Below are positions 15,450-25,519 of a stretch of DNA of 64,000 bases, piece after piece. Below the pieces are notes generated by a model. That model was given only the letters and a program-made list of their open reading frames with translations, had not been told where the DNA came from and did not search any database. The translations under genes and the position numbers were made by a program. How positions within the stretch are numbered: position 1 is the stretch's first letter; each line of letters starts with the position of its first letter. This DNA comes from Rouxiella aceris (lineage in GTDB: Bacteria > Pseudomonadota > Gammaproteobacteria > Enterobacterales > Enterobacteriaceae): positions 1 through 64,000 of the forward strand of contig NZ_JAADJU010000006.1 of assembly GCF_012933545.1 (NCBI RefSeq). The letters are read 5' to 3'.

Positions 15450-16976
15450 TCAGAACCCCTGAGCACTTGCCGTTACCAGTGCCGATTCTTCGGCCTGATC
15501 GCGCACGATATCGGCAGTAAGTTTGCCGCCGGACATCACCAGAATACGGTCAGATACCGCCATGATTTCTTTCAGATCGGAGGTGGAAAACACCACCGCG
15601 ATCCCCTGTTCCGAGAGCTCCACCATCATGCGAAAGACATCGGCTTTGGCACCTACGTCTATGCCGCGTGTGGGCTCATCGAGAAACAGGATTTTCGGGT
15701 TGGTCAGCAGCGAACGGCCAATCACCACTTTTTGTTGATTACCGCCGCTGAGCGCCTGGATTTCTACCTCGGGTGACGACACCTTGATCGACAAATTGCC
15801 GATGGCGCTGGCCACCACGGCCGCTTCCTCTTTATTGGCAATAGCAAAACCGCGCTGCAGCCGACGCCACAGACTGGCGATAGTCAGATTGCAGGCCACC
15901 GACGAGATAGGGAAAATTCCCGAACGTTTGCGATCTTCCGGAACCAGACTCATGCCCATACGGATGCGCTCGGCGGTATTTAACCGCTGCGGTACCGGTT
16001 TGCTGTCGAGCCACAGTTTGCCAAGGTAGTTGTGTTCGGTGCCGAGCATGCATTCAAACAGCTCGGTGCGCCCGGCGCCCATCAGGCCATAAATGCCGAC
16101 AATTTCTCCGGCATGGACTTTAAAACTAACGTCATTGACCACTGCGTTCCCCGTCGAATTGACGCAGGTAATATGCTCGGCCTCAAGGATCGGCACACCA
16201 AATTGCCGCCCCGGCGTCAGGAAGTTGTTTACCGGATCGCTGCCCAGCATCTGACGCACTATCCACGGCACGTCGATATCACAGACTTTTGCCTCGGCCT
16301 GAAATTTGCCGTCGCGCAAAATAGTGATCACATCGCCAATCGTCATTAACTCTTCCAGACGGTGCGAAATATAGATAATGGTGACCCCCTGGCGGGTCAG
16401 CTCGCGGATAACGCGAAACAGGATCTCCACCTCGGTTTTACTCAACGCTGACGTCGGTTCATCAAGGATCAAAATATCGGCGTCTTCTGCCAGCGCTTTG
16501 GCAATTTCTATCAACTGTTGCTGGCCGACTTTCAGGTTACCGACCATCTCCCGTGGCGAAATCGGCTGATCGAGTCGTTTCAGTAACTCTGCAGCCCGTT
16601 TTTCCTGCTCCGCTTCGTTAATCGGGGTCACACCTTTTTGCAGTTCACGGCCCAGGAAAATATTTTCGGCCACACTAAGGTTTTCAAACAGATTGAGTTC
16701 CTGATGCACCATGCCAATGCCCAGCGCAGCGGCTTCGCGGGTGTTGGCAATGGTCACCAGTTTGCCGTTCAGCCACATCTCGCCAAGGCTGGGTTGCTGC
16801 ACGCCGGCGAGAATTTTCATCAGCGTGGATTTACCCGCGCCGTTCTCGCCAATAATCACGTTGACTTTGCCGCGCCAGACGTTGTAATCCACGCTGTCGA
16901 GGGCCACGGTGCCGGGAAATAGCATCGACATGCCGCGGGTGCGCAGAATAATGTCATCTACAGGGGTATCGCTCAT
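15450..16976 (-). CDS. Sugar ABC transporter ATP-binding protein (RbsA type, duplicated domains)
   Basis: 508 residues with two ABC domains, as in RbsA, XylG and MglA. The first has a canonical Walker A G-E-N-G-A-G-K-S-T near residue 43 and Walker B ILILDEPTSAL. The second has the degenerate Walker A G-L-M-G-A-G-R-T-E typical of this class, with signature L-S-G-G-N-Q-Q-K and Walker B ILFLDEPTRGIDVGAK. It touches the DUF2291 stop at one base and precedes the permease, so it is translationally coupled. It powers uptake of the sugar bound by the operon's binding protein. Confidence 0.95.
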   Translation of the reverse strand: MSDTPVDDIILRTRGMSMLFPGTVALDSVDYNVWRGKVNVIIGENGAGKSTLMKILAGVQQPSLGEMWLNGKLVTIANTREAAALGIGMVHQELNLFENLSVAENIFLGRELQKGVTPINEAEQEKRAAELLKRLDQPISPREMVGNLKVGQQQLIEIAKALAEDADILILDEPTSALSKTEVEILFRVIRELTRQGVTIIYISHRLEELMTIGDVITILRDGKFQAEAKVCDIDVPWIVRQMLGSDPVNNFLTPGRQFGVPILEAEHITCVNSTGNAVVNDVSFKVHAGEIVGIYGLMGAGRTELFECMLGTEHNYLGKLWLDSKPVPQRLNTAERIRMGMSLVPEDRKRSGIFPISSVACNLTIASLWRRLQRGFAIANKEEAAVVASAIGNLSIKVSSPEVEIQALSGGNQQKVVIGRSLLTNPKILFLDEPTRGIDVGAKADVFRMMVELSEQGIAVVFSTSDLKEIMAVSDRILVMSGGKLTADIVRDQAEESALVTASAQGF

Positions 16977-17584
16977 TACTGTGCCTCCGGTTTGATCTCC
17001 AGCAATGCGGCGTCTTCGGCTTTACCACCGTTGAGCGTAACTGCCAGCGTCATGGTGGCTGTTTTGCCCGCCCAGCCTGGGTCCACGTTGGGCAGATGTT
17101 TTACCGCTTCGCGAGCATAGGCGCGGGACAGTTGGGCAAATTGCACCTGGTTGGTGAAGTCTTCAAATTTAAAACCGGTGGCATCGCGGATGGCATTGCC
17201 GTTGATTACCGGACCTAACTGCACTTTTAGCGGTTGGCCATTCACATTGATTACCAGCTTATGTTCACGTTCGTTGCTGACATCGACGCTCTCGATCTTG
17301 CTTGTGAGGCGGACAAAAACGCTTTGCGTGGTCGATGACGAGGATTTCATCTTCGCGCTTAGCGCATTAGCATCCAGAGCCTGTTTATTTGCTGCATCAA
17401 TTACTCGGGTTTGCCAGGTTTGTTGCGCGATCTGCTGTGGGGTCTGGTTATCGAAACTGGCTTTGGCATTGGGGTCGGCAGGGATAATTGGTTTGCCGTT
17501 CGCATCCAGATCCACCACAGTACAGGCCGTCAGCAACAGGGTGGCGCACCCGACAAGTGCAGCACCCCATCGTGTTAACGACAT
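16976..17584 (-). CDS. DUF2291 family lipoprotein
   Basis: 202-residue DUF2291 protein with a lipoprotein signal peptide: hydrophobic core at residues 7-20 and lipobox L-T-A-C with Cys21. The mature part is a periplasmic domain of unknown role. DUF2291 genes recur inside RbsABC-type sugar transporter operons, between binding protein and ATPase, as here (11 bases after the binding-protein stop). A role in sugar capture or transporter assembly has been suggested by this context only. The family is firm; the function is unknown. Confidence 0.85.
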   Translation of the reverse strand: MSLTRWGAALVGCATLLLTACTVVDLDANGKPIIPADPNAKASFDNQTPQQIAQQTWQTRVIDAANKQALDANALSAKMKSSSSTTQSVFVRLTSKIESVDVSNEREHKLVINVNGQPLKVQLGPVINGNAIRDATGFKFEDFTNQVQFAQLSRAYAREAVKHLPNVDPGWAGKTATMTLAVTLNGGKAEDAALLEIKPEAQ

Positions 17585-17595
17585 AACATCTCCGC

Positions 17596-18580
<985 letters not shown>

Positions 18581-18821
18581 ATGTAACCATAAGACCAGTA
18601 CCCCAAGCTGTCTATAGTTTATGCAGGTAATTTTTTAAAAGGAGAAAATGATCACAGTTGCAGGGGGAAGGGGGCCTGGTTTGGCGGTAAGTTTGCGGAC
18701 TGGTGAGAGAGTGGCCGCAATCTGTAGGGTAGGTATCTCCAGGGGATTTTCAGTAGAAGGGGGATCAAATCTTCAAGAAAAGCTGCCTGCTTGCGTAATA
18801 TGTTGAGTCATGGGCTGCCAT

Positions 18822-19703
18822 TTATATAGCTTCCCTGACCAGCGCCAGAAAAGCCTTTACTGTGGCATTAGTTTCTTCTGTACGACTGAGAAGCATAAGA
18901 TTAGCCGACAGTGCCTTTTCATTGAATTTTTTGTAAACCACGCCGGGGATCGCCAATTGGGTTAGCGGCTCGGGAACTAACGCGATACCAAAACCGGCGG
19001 CGACCAGGGCAAGTACGCTAATTGTGGTATTGGCGCGATAGGCTATCTGCGGTTCAGTCCCCAATATCCGGCGTAAGATTTGATGTAACTTGTCATCAGA
19101 GCCTTGTTGATCGTAAAAAATAAAAGGTTCCTGGGCCAGCATTGCCGGGGTTAACACTTTTTTGTCTTTCAATGGGTGGTCGACTGACATTGCTACGACT
19201 CTGGACCAACTGCCGATTTGTTCATAGCCTATTGCAGGATCATGTTTATTATTTAAATCTGGGGCGTACCCCAAATCTATGCTGCCTGCCAGGATTGACT
19301 CCAGCTGTTGATGGGGGGGCATTTCGCGAATAACTAATTCCGCATCGGGGTAGGCTTTGTGAAAGGCATGCAAATCTGCCATTAATTTACCGGTGAATAC
19401 CGCATTTCCGGCAAATCCTAAACGCACACAACCGGTTTCCCCCTTTAACGATCGTTGAACGGTTATTTTGGCCTGCTCTGATAATTCAATGATTCGCTGG
19501 GCCTCTAACCTCAATACTTTACCTGCTTCCGTCAATTCAACCCGCCGACTTGTTCGTGTAAATAACAGACCCCCCAACTCTTTTTCCAGGGCGGTTATTT
19601 GCATGCTCAGAGCAGGTTGCACGATATGCAGTTTTTCGGCGGCGCGTCCAAAATGCATTTCTTCGGCAACAGCTAAAAAATAGCGCAAGCGACGGATATC
19701 CAA
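18822..19703 (-). CDS. LysR-family transcriptional regulator
   Basis: 293-residue LysR regulator: HTH at residues 1-60 (R-R-L-R-Y-F-L-A-V-A-E-E-M-H-F-G-R-A-A-E-K-L), then a two-lobed effector domain. The N-terminus resembles the CatM/BenM/HcaR subgroup, which senses aromatic or organic acids. It is divergent from an NTF2-like gene, and the 123-bp gap has a TTAATA-N9-TATTAA element. Autorepression and activation of that gene is the usual LysR logic. The effector is unknown. Confidence 0.88.
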   Translation of the reverse strand: MDIRRLRYFLAVAEEMHFGRAAEKLHIVQPALSMQITALEKELGGLLFTRTSRRVELTEAGKVLRLEAQRIIELSEQAKITVQRSLKGETGCVRLGFAGNAVFTGKLMADLHAFHKAYPDAELVIREMPPHQQLESILAGSIDLGYAPDLNNKHDPAIGYEQIGSWSRVVAMSVDHPLKDKKVLTPAMLAQEPFIFYDQQGSDDKLHQILRRILGTEPQIAYRANTTISVLALVAAGFGIALVPEPLTQLAIPGVVYKKFNEKALSANLMLLSRTEETNATVKAFLALVREAI

Positions 19704-19744
19704 TTTTTGTACCTTTAATCATTAAGTCTGACTGATCGTTCAGA

Positions 19745-19765
19745 TTAATATATTTTTCTTATTAA
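19745..19765. promoter_or_regulatory. LysR-type binding box between LysR and NTF2-like genes
   Basis: TTAATA (19745-19750) and TATTAA (19760-19765) form an inverted repeat with a 9-base spacer, in line with the T-N11-A pattern of LysR boxes, 42 bp upstream of the LysR start codon and 62 bp upstream of the divergent gene. Assignment by position and pattern only. Confidence 0.4.
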
Positions 19766-19826
19766 AACTAACAAGTAAAGTGAGGTCCATCAACCATCAT
19801 TGTTACTGACATAAAGAGATCCCACT

Positions 19827-20402
19827 ATGCAGCACTATCTCGCAGATCGTTTGCAACTTACTGATTTAATGAATGGCTGGATCTACCGCGATCTCGCTCA
19901 TTGGGATCAATTGCGCCAATTGTTTCATCGCGACGGGACGATAGAAGTCACCTGGTTTGAAGGGTTATTTAGCGATTTTGTCGATGGCTCAATGCGTATG
20001 GGAGGTTCAGATCTGCGCACCAAACATTTACTGGGTTCTCCGGTCGTCACCATCAATGGTAACAAGGCGCTTGTTGAAACCAATGCGGTGATTATTGCTG
20101 AAAATGTTAAAACAAACCTGGGTTGCAGCACTCATAACCGGTTTTTCGATCTGGTGGAAAAACGCGACGGAGTATGGAAAATTTTTAGACGGCAAAGTAT
20201 TTATGATATGGGCACATTTACCTTCCCGCTGGGCGTGGTGGCTATTGATCCAGCTATAGTGGCTAAATACCCTCGTGAGTATGCAGCGCTTGCCTATCTT
20301 CTGGAAATGAGCGGTTTCCCCGTTAAACGACTGTTCGCAACTCGTGGCAGTGAGCTGGAAACCAGTATGAAACGCAAAGGGCAGGAATGGTTGATGATGT
20401 AA
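19827..20402 (+). CDS. NTF2-like / SnoaL-like protein
   Basis: 191-residue protein with the pattern of the NTF2-like superfamily: W-I-Y-R-D-L-A-H-W-D-Q-L-R-Q-L-F-H-R-D-G in the first helices, V-T-I-N-G-N-K-A-L-V-E-T-N and a W-K-I-F-R-R-Q-S strand. This cone fold serves as a small-molecule pocket for isomerases, dehydratases and hydroxylase small subunits. There is no signal peptide. It is divergent from a LysR regulator that probably controls it, with no other enzyme in the unit. A role in modifying or degrading a small organic compound is plausible but not identifiable. Confidence 0.75.
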   Translation: MQHYLADRLQLTDLMNGWIYRDLAHWDQLRQLFHRDGTIEVTWFEGLFSDFVDGSMRMGGSDLRTKHLLGSPVVTINGNKALVETNAVIIAENVKTNLGCSTHNRFFDLVEKRDGVWKIFRRQSIYDMGTFTFPLGVVAIDPAIVAKYPREYAALAYLLEMSGFPVKRLFATRGSELETSMKRKGQEWLMM

Positions 20403-20590
20403 ATCTTGGGCCAGCACTGCTGGCTGCCGATAGAGATCTTGAGATTTTCCGGCCAACGTCATCGCAACCCGTTATCCCCAGGGAAAGCAGAGAAAACACT
20501 TATTGATACCCACCCTTGACCAATGACAAGGCACACCGGTTGGAAGCTTTTTATAATCAAGATCGTTTGTCTTCTCACTGGTGTGAAAGT

Positions 20591-21712
20591 ATGGATTATC
20601 AACTGAACCTTAACTGGCCTGAATTTTTAGAAAAATACTGGCAAAAACAACCTGTTGTCTTGAAAAATGCCTTCCCGAACTTCATTGATACCATCACGCC
20701 GGATGAGTTGGCTGGGTTGGCGATGGAAGCAGAAGTCGACAGCCGCCTGGTCAGTCATAAAAATGGTCTGTGGCAGGCGTTCCACGGTCCGTTTGAGCAT
20801 TTTGATAATCTGGGTGAAACCGGCTGGTCGCTGTTGGCCCAGGCGGTTAACCACTGGCATGCGCCATCTGCTGAACTGGTGCGACCGTTTCGCGTGTTGC
20901 CTGACTGGCGTTTAGACGATCTGATGATCTCCTATTCCGTACCCGGCGGTGGCGTGGGACCGCATATCGATCAGTACGACGTCTTTATCATTCAGGGCAT
21001 GGGTCGTCGTCGCTGGCGCGTGGGTGATAAACTGCCTATGAAGCAGTTCTGCCCGCATCCGGCGTTGCTGCATGTGGAGCCTTTTACGCCGATTATTGAT
21101 ACCGAAATGGAACTGGGCGATATTTTGTATATTCCGCCGGGCTTCCCGCACGATGGCATCACTTACGAAACTGCGCTTAACTACTCCATTGGTTTCCGTG
21201 GGCCTAATGGCCGGGATTTAATCAGCAGCTTTGCTGACTATGCGCTGGAAAACGATCTTGGTAATGATCACTACAGCGATGCCGATTTAACCTGCCGTGA
21301 ACATGCGGGTAAGGTTGAGGAGTATGAAGTTGAGCGTCTGCGCGAGATGATGATTGATGTCATCAAACAACCTGCAGACTTTAATCAATGGCTGGGACGT
21401 TTTTTGACGACACCGCGCCACGAGCTGGATATCTGCCCTGCCGAGCCGCCTTTTGAACCGCAGGAGATTGTGGGTGCGCTGATGGACGGCGATGTGTTGA
21501 CCCGCCTGAGTGGCCTGCGAGTGCTGCACATTGGCGATCGCTTCTTTATTAATAGCGAACTACTGGAAACGGTTGATCCGCAAGCTGCTGATGTCCTATG
21601 CCGTTACACCTCGATCGGGAAACAAGATCTGGGTGAGGCGATGAATAATCCGGCTTTTGTTGCCGAGTTAACCGAACTGGTTAATCAGGGCTATTGGTTC
21701 TTTAACGAGTAA
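20591..21712 (+). CDS. roxA: 50S ribosomal protein L16 3-hydroxylase (ribosomal oxygenase)
   Basis: 373 residues, the same length as E. coli RoxA (YcfD), an Fe(II)/2-oxoglutarate-dependent JmjC oxygenase that hydroxylates an arginine of ribosomal protein L16. Iron ligands are His125 and Asp127 (G-V-G-P-H-I-D-Q-Y-D) and His187 (P-P-G-F-P-H-D-G), at the E. coli positions. The C-terminal winged-helix-like part ends G-Y-W-F-F-N-E. The ATG at 20591 is chosen because the protein then aligns with E. coli RoxA; the upstream extension is not conserved. It is a single-gene unit ended by a two-part hairpin. Confidence 0.96.
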   Translation: MDYQLNLNWPEFLEKYWQKQPVVLKNAFPNFIDTITPDELAGLAMEAEVDSRLVSHKNGLWQAFHGPFEHFDNLGETGWSLLAQAVNHWHAPSAELVRPFRVLPDWRLDDLMISYSVPGGGVGPHIDQYDVFIIQGMGRRRWRVGDKLPMKQFCPHPALLHVEPFTPIIDTEMELGDILYIPPGFPHDGITYETALNYSIGFRGPNGRDLISSFADYALENDLGNDHYSDADLTCREHAGKVEEYEVERLREMMIDVIKQPADFNQWLGRFLTTPRHELDICPAEPPFEPQEIVGALMDGDVLTRLSGLRVLHIGDRFFINSELLETVDPQAADVLCRYTSIGKQDLGEAMNNPAFVAELTELVNQGYWFFNE

Positions 21713-21727
21713 AAACTCGCTAAAAAG

Positions 21728-21768
21728 CGGCCTCCTGGCACGTGGATCATCACGCAGTCAGGAGGCCG
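21728..21768 (+). terminator. Terminator after roxA
   Basis: CGGCCTCCTG (21728-21737) pairs with CAGGAGGCCG (21759-21768); inside, CGTG pairs with CACG around a GATCAT loop. The T-run after it is weak. Probable end of the roxA transcript. Confidence 0.7.
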
Positions 21769-21967
21769 TCTGTTATCTCTTTCGTCGATCAGCGTCACGG
21801 CATAAAACAGCCTCACTGTCGCATAAAAACCACTGTCCAAAACCGGCAAGAAATCATTCCCCTCCGCTGTTTATAGATATCCTCCTTCTCAAACCGTTAA
21901 ACGATGAGGATCCCGACCTGCTACACTTATTCCCATTGAGTCAAGATTGCACAGATAAGGAATAACA

Positions 21968-24109
21968 ATGGCGAGCACCAAAGCGGTTAGCGCAGGATTA
22001 CCCGCCGCAACGCGCACCCTGCTGTTGAGCGGGGGCGATGTCGAGCAAAAGCGTAACGAAATCCTGAGCTATTTCAAGCAGACCTGGGAACTGTATGAGA
22101 GCCTGTTTGACTGTCTGGTGGATGAACGGGGATACTTCACCAAAGCAATTTCCTTGCGCCATCCGCTGATCTTCTATTATGGCCACACCGCCACCTTCTA
22201 CATCAACAAGCTGATGGCTGCGGGGCTTATCGATCAGCGTATCGATGACCATATCGAAGCGATGCTGGCGATTGGTGTCGATGAAATGAGCTGGGACGAC
22301 CTGGATAACAGCCATTATAACTGGCCGTCGGTGGCGGAACTGCATGACTATCGGGGCAAGGTCCGCCGTCGGGTGATCGAGCTTATTGAAAAGATGCCGC
22401 TGACGCTGCCGCTGGACTGGCAAAGCCCGGCCTGGGTGATCCTGATGGGGATTGAGCATGAGCGCATCCATCTGGAAACCTCCAGTGTCTTAATCCGTCA
22501 GTTGCCTATCGCCTGGGTGCATCCGCAGCCCCATTGGCCTGTCTGCCCACAGGCCAGAACCGATCGCGCGACAGTCCCTGACAATAGTCTGATTTCTCTG
22601 CCGGCGATGTCGCTAACTCTGGGCAAAACCGATGCTACTTATGGCTGGGATAATGAGTATGGTCGCCAGGAATGTTATGTGCGCGACTTTCAGGCCAGCA
22701 AGATGTTGGTCAGCAATGCCGAGTTTTTTGCCTTTGTGCAGGCCGGGGGATATCAGGATACACAGTGGTGGGACGACGAAGGTCAGGGCTGGCTGGCTTT
22801 CTCCCGGGCTGAAATGCCGACCTTTTGGGTCGGTTCGCCAGAAGTTCCGGATCAGCTACAGTTACGTTTGATGGCCGAGGAAGTGGCCATGCCCTGGGAC
22901 TGGCCAGCGGAGGTCAATCAGTTAGAGTCAGCAGCGTTTTGCCGTTGGAAAGCTGCCCAAAGCGGTCAGTCGGTGCAATTGCCGACGGAAGCCGAATGGT
23001 ATGTACTGCGTGAGCAGGTAGAGGGCGATCAGCCAGATTGGTCAACGGCTCCTGGCAATATCAATCTTGCCTGGTGGGCATCCAGTTGCCCGGTTGACCG
23101 CTTCGCGCAGGGCGATTTCTATGATGTAGTCGGCAATGTCTGGCAGTGGACCACTACGCCAATCAGTGGTTTTGAGGGCTTTAAAATACATCCGCTGTAT
23201 GATGATTTTTCGACGCCGACTTTTGATGGCAAACACGCAGTTATCAAGGGCGGCAGTTGGATCTCTACCGGCAACGAGGCGTTGAAATCGGCCCGTTATG
23301 CGTTTCGTCGTCACTTTTTCCAGCACGCCGGTTTTCGTTATGTAGTCTCCAGCCACCAGGAGCAGTTAAAGGTTAATCCTTACGAAACTGACCAACTGGT
23401 ATCGCAGTATCTCGACTTTCAGTACGGCGCGGGTTACTTCGGCGTGGACAACTATGCGCGCAAACTGGTAGATCTGGCCGAAGACGTGGTTAATAAGCGT
23501 GGATCGGCGCTGGATATTGGTTGTGCTACCGGGCGCGCCAGTTTTGAGCTGGCACGAACTTTCGATAAAGTCACTGGCATGGATTATTCCGCACGCTTTA
23601 TTGATGTGGCGCTGTCGTTGGTTCGTGGCGAAGAGCGGCGCTATCTGATGCCGGAAGAGGGCGAGCTGGTGGCCTATTGTCAGGCCAGTCTGGCGGCGAT
23701 TGGCATTACCTCGGAGCAGGCTGCCCGCGTGCAGTTTGTGCAAGGCGATGCCTGCAATCTCAAACCGCAGCAGGAAAGCTACGATCTGGTCTTGGCCTCC
23801 AACCTGCTGGATCGGCTTCGCGATCCCCGGCGCTTTCTGCGCGACATTACCCCGCGGATCCTCAGCGGAGGCATTCTGATGATCTCCTCGCCTTATACCT
23901 GGCTGGAAGAGTTCACCCCCAAAGAAAACTGGATCGGCGGTATCCGTGAAAACGGTGAAGCGTTAACCAGTTATCAGGCGTTGCAGCGGCTGTTAGCGGG
24001 AGATTTCGTGGAAGTGAAACCACCAGTGGATGTCCCTTTTGTTATTCGGGAAACCGCGAGGAAACACCAATATACCCTTGCCCAAGTGACCTTTTGGCGT
24101 AAGCGTTAA
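21968..24109 (+). CDS. ovoA: 5-histidylcysteine sulfoxide synthase / 5-mercaptohistidine methyltransferase
   Basis: 713-residue bifunctional enzyme of ovothiol A biosynthesis. The N-terminal DinB-like domain carries the iron-binding H-E-R-I-H-L-E motif (164-170), with His73 as probable third ligand. A formylglycine-generating-enzyme/sulfatase domain follows (G-Q-S-V-Q-L-P-T-E-A-E-W, N-V-W-Q-W-T, G-F-R-Y-V). After about residue 475 comes a SAM methyltransferase domain (A-L-D-I-G-C-A-T-G-R-A). The N-terminal part joins cysteine sulfur to C5 of histidine with O2; the methyltransferase makes the N-pi-methyl thiol. The C-S lyase OvoB is not nearby. It is a single-gene unit, with GATAAGGAATAACA just before the ATG. 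Confidence 0.96.
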   Translation: MASTKAVSAGLPAATRTLLLSGGDVEQKRNEILSYFKQTWELYESLFDCLVDERGYFTKAISLRHPLIFYYGHTATFYINKLMAAGLIDQRIDDHIEAMLAIGVDEMSWDDLDNSHYNWPSVAELHDYRGKVRRRVIELIEKMPLTLPLDWQSPAWVILMGIEHERIHLETSSVLIRQLPIAWVHPQPHWPVCPQARTDRATVPDNSLISLPAMSLTLGKTDATYGWDNEYGRQECYVRDFQASKMLVSNAEFFAFVQAGGYQDTQWWDDEGQGWLAFSRAEMPTFWVGSPEVPDQLQLRLMAEEVAMPWDWPAEVNQLESAAFCRWKAAQSGQSVQLPTEAEWYVLREQVEGDQPDWSTAPGNINLAWWASSCPVDRFAQGDFYDVVGNVWQWTTTPISGFEGFKIHPLYDDFSTPTFDGKHAVIKGGSWISTGNEALKSARYAFRRHFFQHAGFRYVVSSHQEQLKVNPYETDQLVSQYLDFQYGAGYFGVDNYARKLVDLAEDVVNKRGSALDIGCATGRASFELARTFDKVTGMDYSARFIDVALSLVRGEERRYLMPEEGELVAYCQASLAAIGITSEQAARVQFVQGDACNLKPQQESYDLVLASNLLDRLRDPRRFLRDITPRILSGGILMISSPYTWLEEFTPKENWIGGIRENGEALTSYQALQRLLAGDFVEVKPPVDVPFVIRETARKHQYTLAQVTFWRKR

Positions 24110-24114
24110 TTGCC

Positions 24115-24142
24115 AGCCAGCTCAGGATCTTCTGAGCTGGCT
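24115..24142 (+). terminator. Terminator after ovoA
   Basis: AGCCAGCTCAG and CTGAGCTGGCT form a perfect 11-bp stem with a 6-base loop, 5 bases after the ovoA stop. The T-run is poor. Probable intrinsic terminator or 3' stabilising hairpin. Confidence 0.7.
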
Positions 24143-24548
24143 ATTGCCGCTCTGTTGCTGGCTTCCTCAGGTTTTAATCCTGTTTTCCTCCTACGTAATT
24201 ATTTTCAGATACGCCAACCCTGGCAACATCGGCAGGGTACCGGCAATGTTAAAAGCAAAAAAATTAGCTCATTCCCTTGTCGGTAAAAGGGGGGCACTAG
24301 GGGATACGTTTGCCCCTGCGCCGGAGAAGGGTAAATTTATTTTATATATTAATGTCAATAAAATTCATTGTATTTTTATGTGATTTTTAGCGGATTAAAA
24401 TATAAGTTTGTTGTTTTTCAGCTTTTGCTTAATAGTTTTAAATTAATGTAGGATTTCATTGTTTTTAATTAAATGCTCATCATTATTTCGCTCATTAATA
24501 TGAGAAAAAACTGAAAATGTGATAAATTCTTGTGAAGTTACGACGGGG
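24143..24548. other. AT-rich intergenic stretch, no gene seen
   Basis: About 400 bases, strongly AT-rich after 24330. A frame of 79 codons starting at 24144 has no family resemblance or good ribosome binding site and is probably spurious. The base composition marks the left border of a regulator-rich segment likely gained by transfer. Confidence 0.5.
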
Positions 24549-24644
24549 AGTATGGTATGTTTCAAACTAATTTATCACTGGGAGTGATAAATTATGACTG
24601 GGAGATTCCTTTAAGCTGTTTAAAGACCAATAGGATACCATACT
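24549..24644 (+). promoter_or_regulatory. Nested inverted repeats upstream of the marT-like gene
   Basis: Outer arms AGTATGGTAT (24549-24558) and ATACCATACT (24635-24644) are exact complements 76 bases apart. Inside them lies a perfect 10-bp hairpin, AATTTATCAC-tggga-GTGATAAATT (24569-24593). The element ends 32 bases before the start codon. It could be a structured 5' leader or two operator copies for loop formation by the membrane-bound regulator. Confidence 0.55.
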
Positions 24645-24676
24645 CTCCTGGTGCACAAACTTAATAAGGATTTTTT

Positions 24677-25519
24677 ATGGGAAGTAATAAGGTGCTTTTG
24701 CATGAGGGGGTTTATTATAATTCAATCTATTCTTGCCTGGAGAGTCCTAACGGCGAGATCCATCTTACCCCGAATGAAAAAAAGATACTTGAAATAATAC
24801 TGGATGGTCGTGGCCGTAAGGATACCATTATTGATGAGATTTGGCGGCAACAGGGGGTGATTGTCAGTGAATCAAGTTATCATCAGTTAGTTAAAATGAT
24901 TAGGCGAAAGTTTGTTGCGGCGGGATTGCCCTCCTCCTGCCTGAAGACTATTCCAAGATATGGCATAGTCTATGTCAGCGAACCGGCGCTAAAGCCTGAT
25001 TGTACACCTGAGTTTTGTGATATTAATATGAATCCCTTGGCTGTCGTTGCCGGTTGTGGCGATCAACAGCCCGCAAGGGAAGTGACCGCGCAAGAAGAGG
25101 TGAATGCGGTCGGCACTGCGGTGTTTTCTGACAATAAAAAACCAGAACGCAGCGATCAAGGCGGGAAAACTTTAATTACTCCAGAATTAGGTGTCAAAAC
25201 ATCCCCTCTCAAAATATCTTATATTGTTTCTTTTGTGATTTTTATTTGCACGGCTGTAGCGATCCTGATTTTGTTAAATGCTAATGAAACAAAAAATTAT
25301 TTCGTCATGTCAAAGCAAATCGATAATGTAAACTATTACGTTACGCCTGCAACCAAACTGGCTCCTTCGGTATGGCAGAATGTTGTGCACAGTGTTACTC
25401 CCGCGACCAGGGATGTTTATATTGCATCCAATGGCCCTAAAGTCTGGGTGGCGTACTGCGAGAATAATATCTATAAGGATCATGTGCCGTGTACTTACGA
25501 ACATTTTTCAGTTTACTGA
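24677..25519 (+). CDS. Membrane-anchored winged-helix regulator (MarT/ToxR/CadC type)
   Basis: 280 residues with an N-terminal OmpR-type winged-helix domain (about 5-100: L-T-P-N-E-K-K-I-L-E-I-I-L, S-S-Y-H-Q-L-V-K-M-I-R-R-K). A flexible cytoplasmic linker, one membrane segment near residues 178-198 (Y-I-V-S-F-V-I-F-I-C-T-A-V-A-I-L-I-L-L) and a short periplasmic tail with two Cys follow. This is the ToxR/CadC/MarT layout, in which a periplasmic signal alters DNA binding in the cytoplasm. The next gene encodes a FidL-like membrane protein overlapping by 31 bp, as in the Salmonella marT-fidL pair. Target genes are not obvious. Confidence 0.8.
   Translation: MGSNKVLLHEGVYYNSIYSCLESPNGEIHLTPNEKKILEIILDGRGRKDTIIDEIWRQQGVIVSESSYHQLVKMIRRKFVAAGLPSSCLKTIPRYGIVYVSEPALKPDCTPEFCDINMNPLAVVAGCGDQQPAREVTAQEEVNAVGTAVFSDNKKPERSDQGGKTLITPELGVKTSPLKISYIVSFVIFICTAVAILILLNANETKNYFVMSKQIDNVNYYVTPATKLAPSVWQNVVHSVTPATRDVYIASNGPKVWVAYCENNIYKDHVPCTYEHFSVY

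Noticed and set aside
24144-24383. 79-codon frame after ovoA
   Set aside because: Starts inside the tail of the ovoA terminator region, with no ribosome binding site or similarity; treated as spurious.
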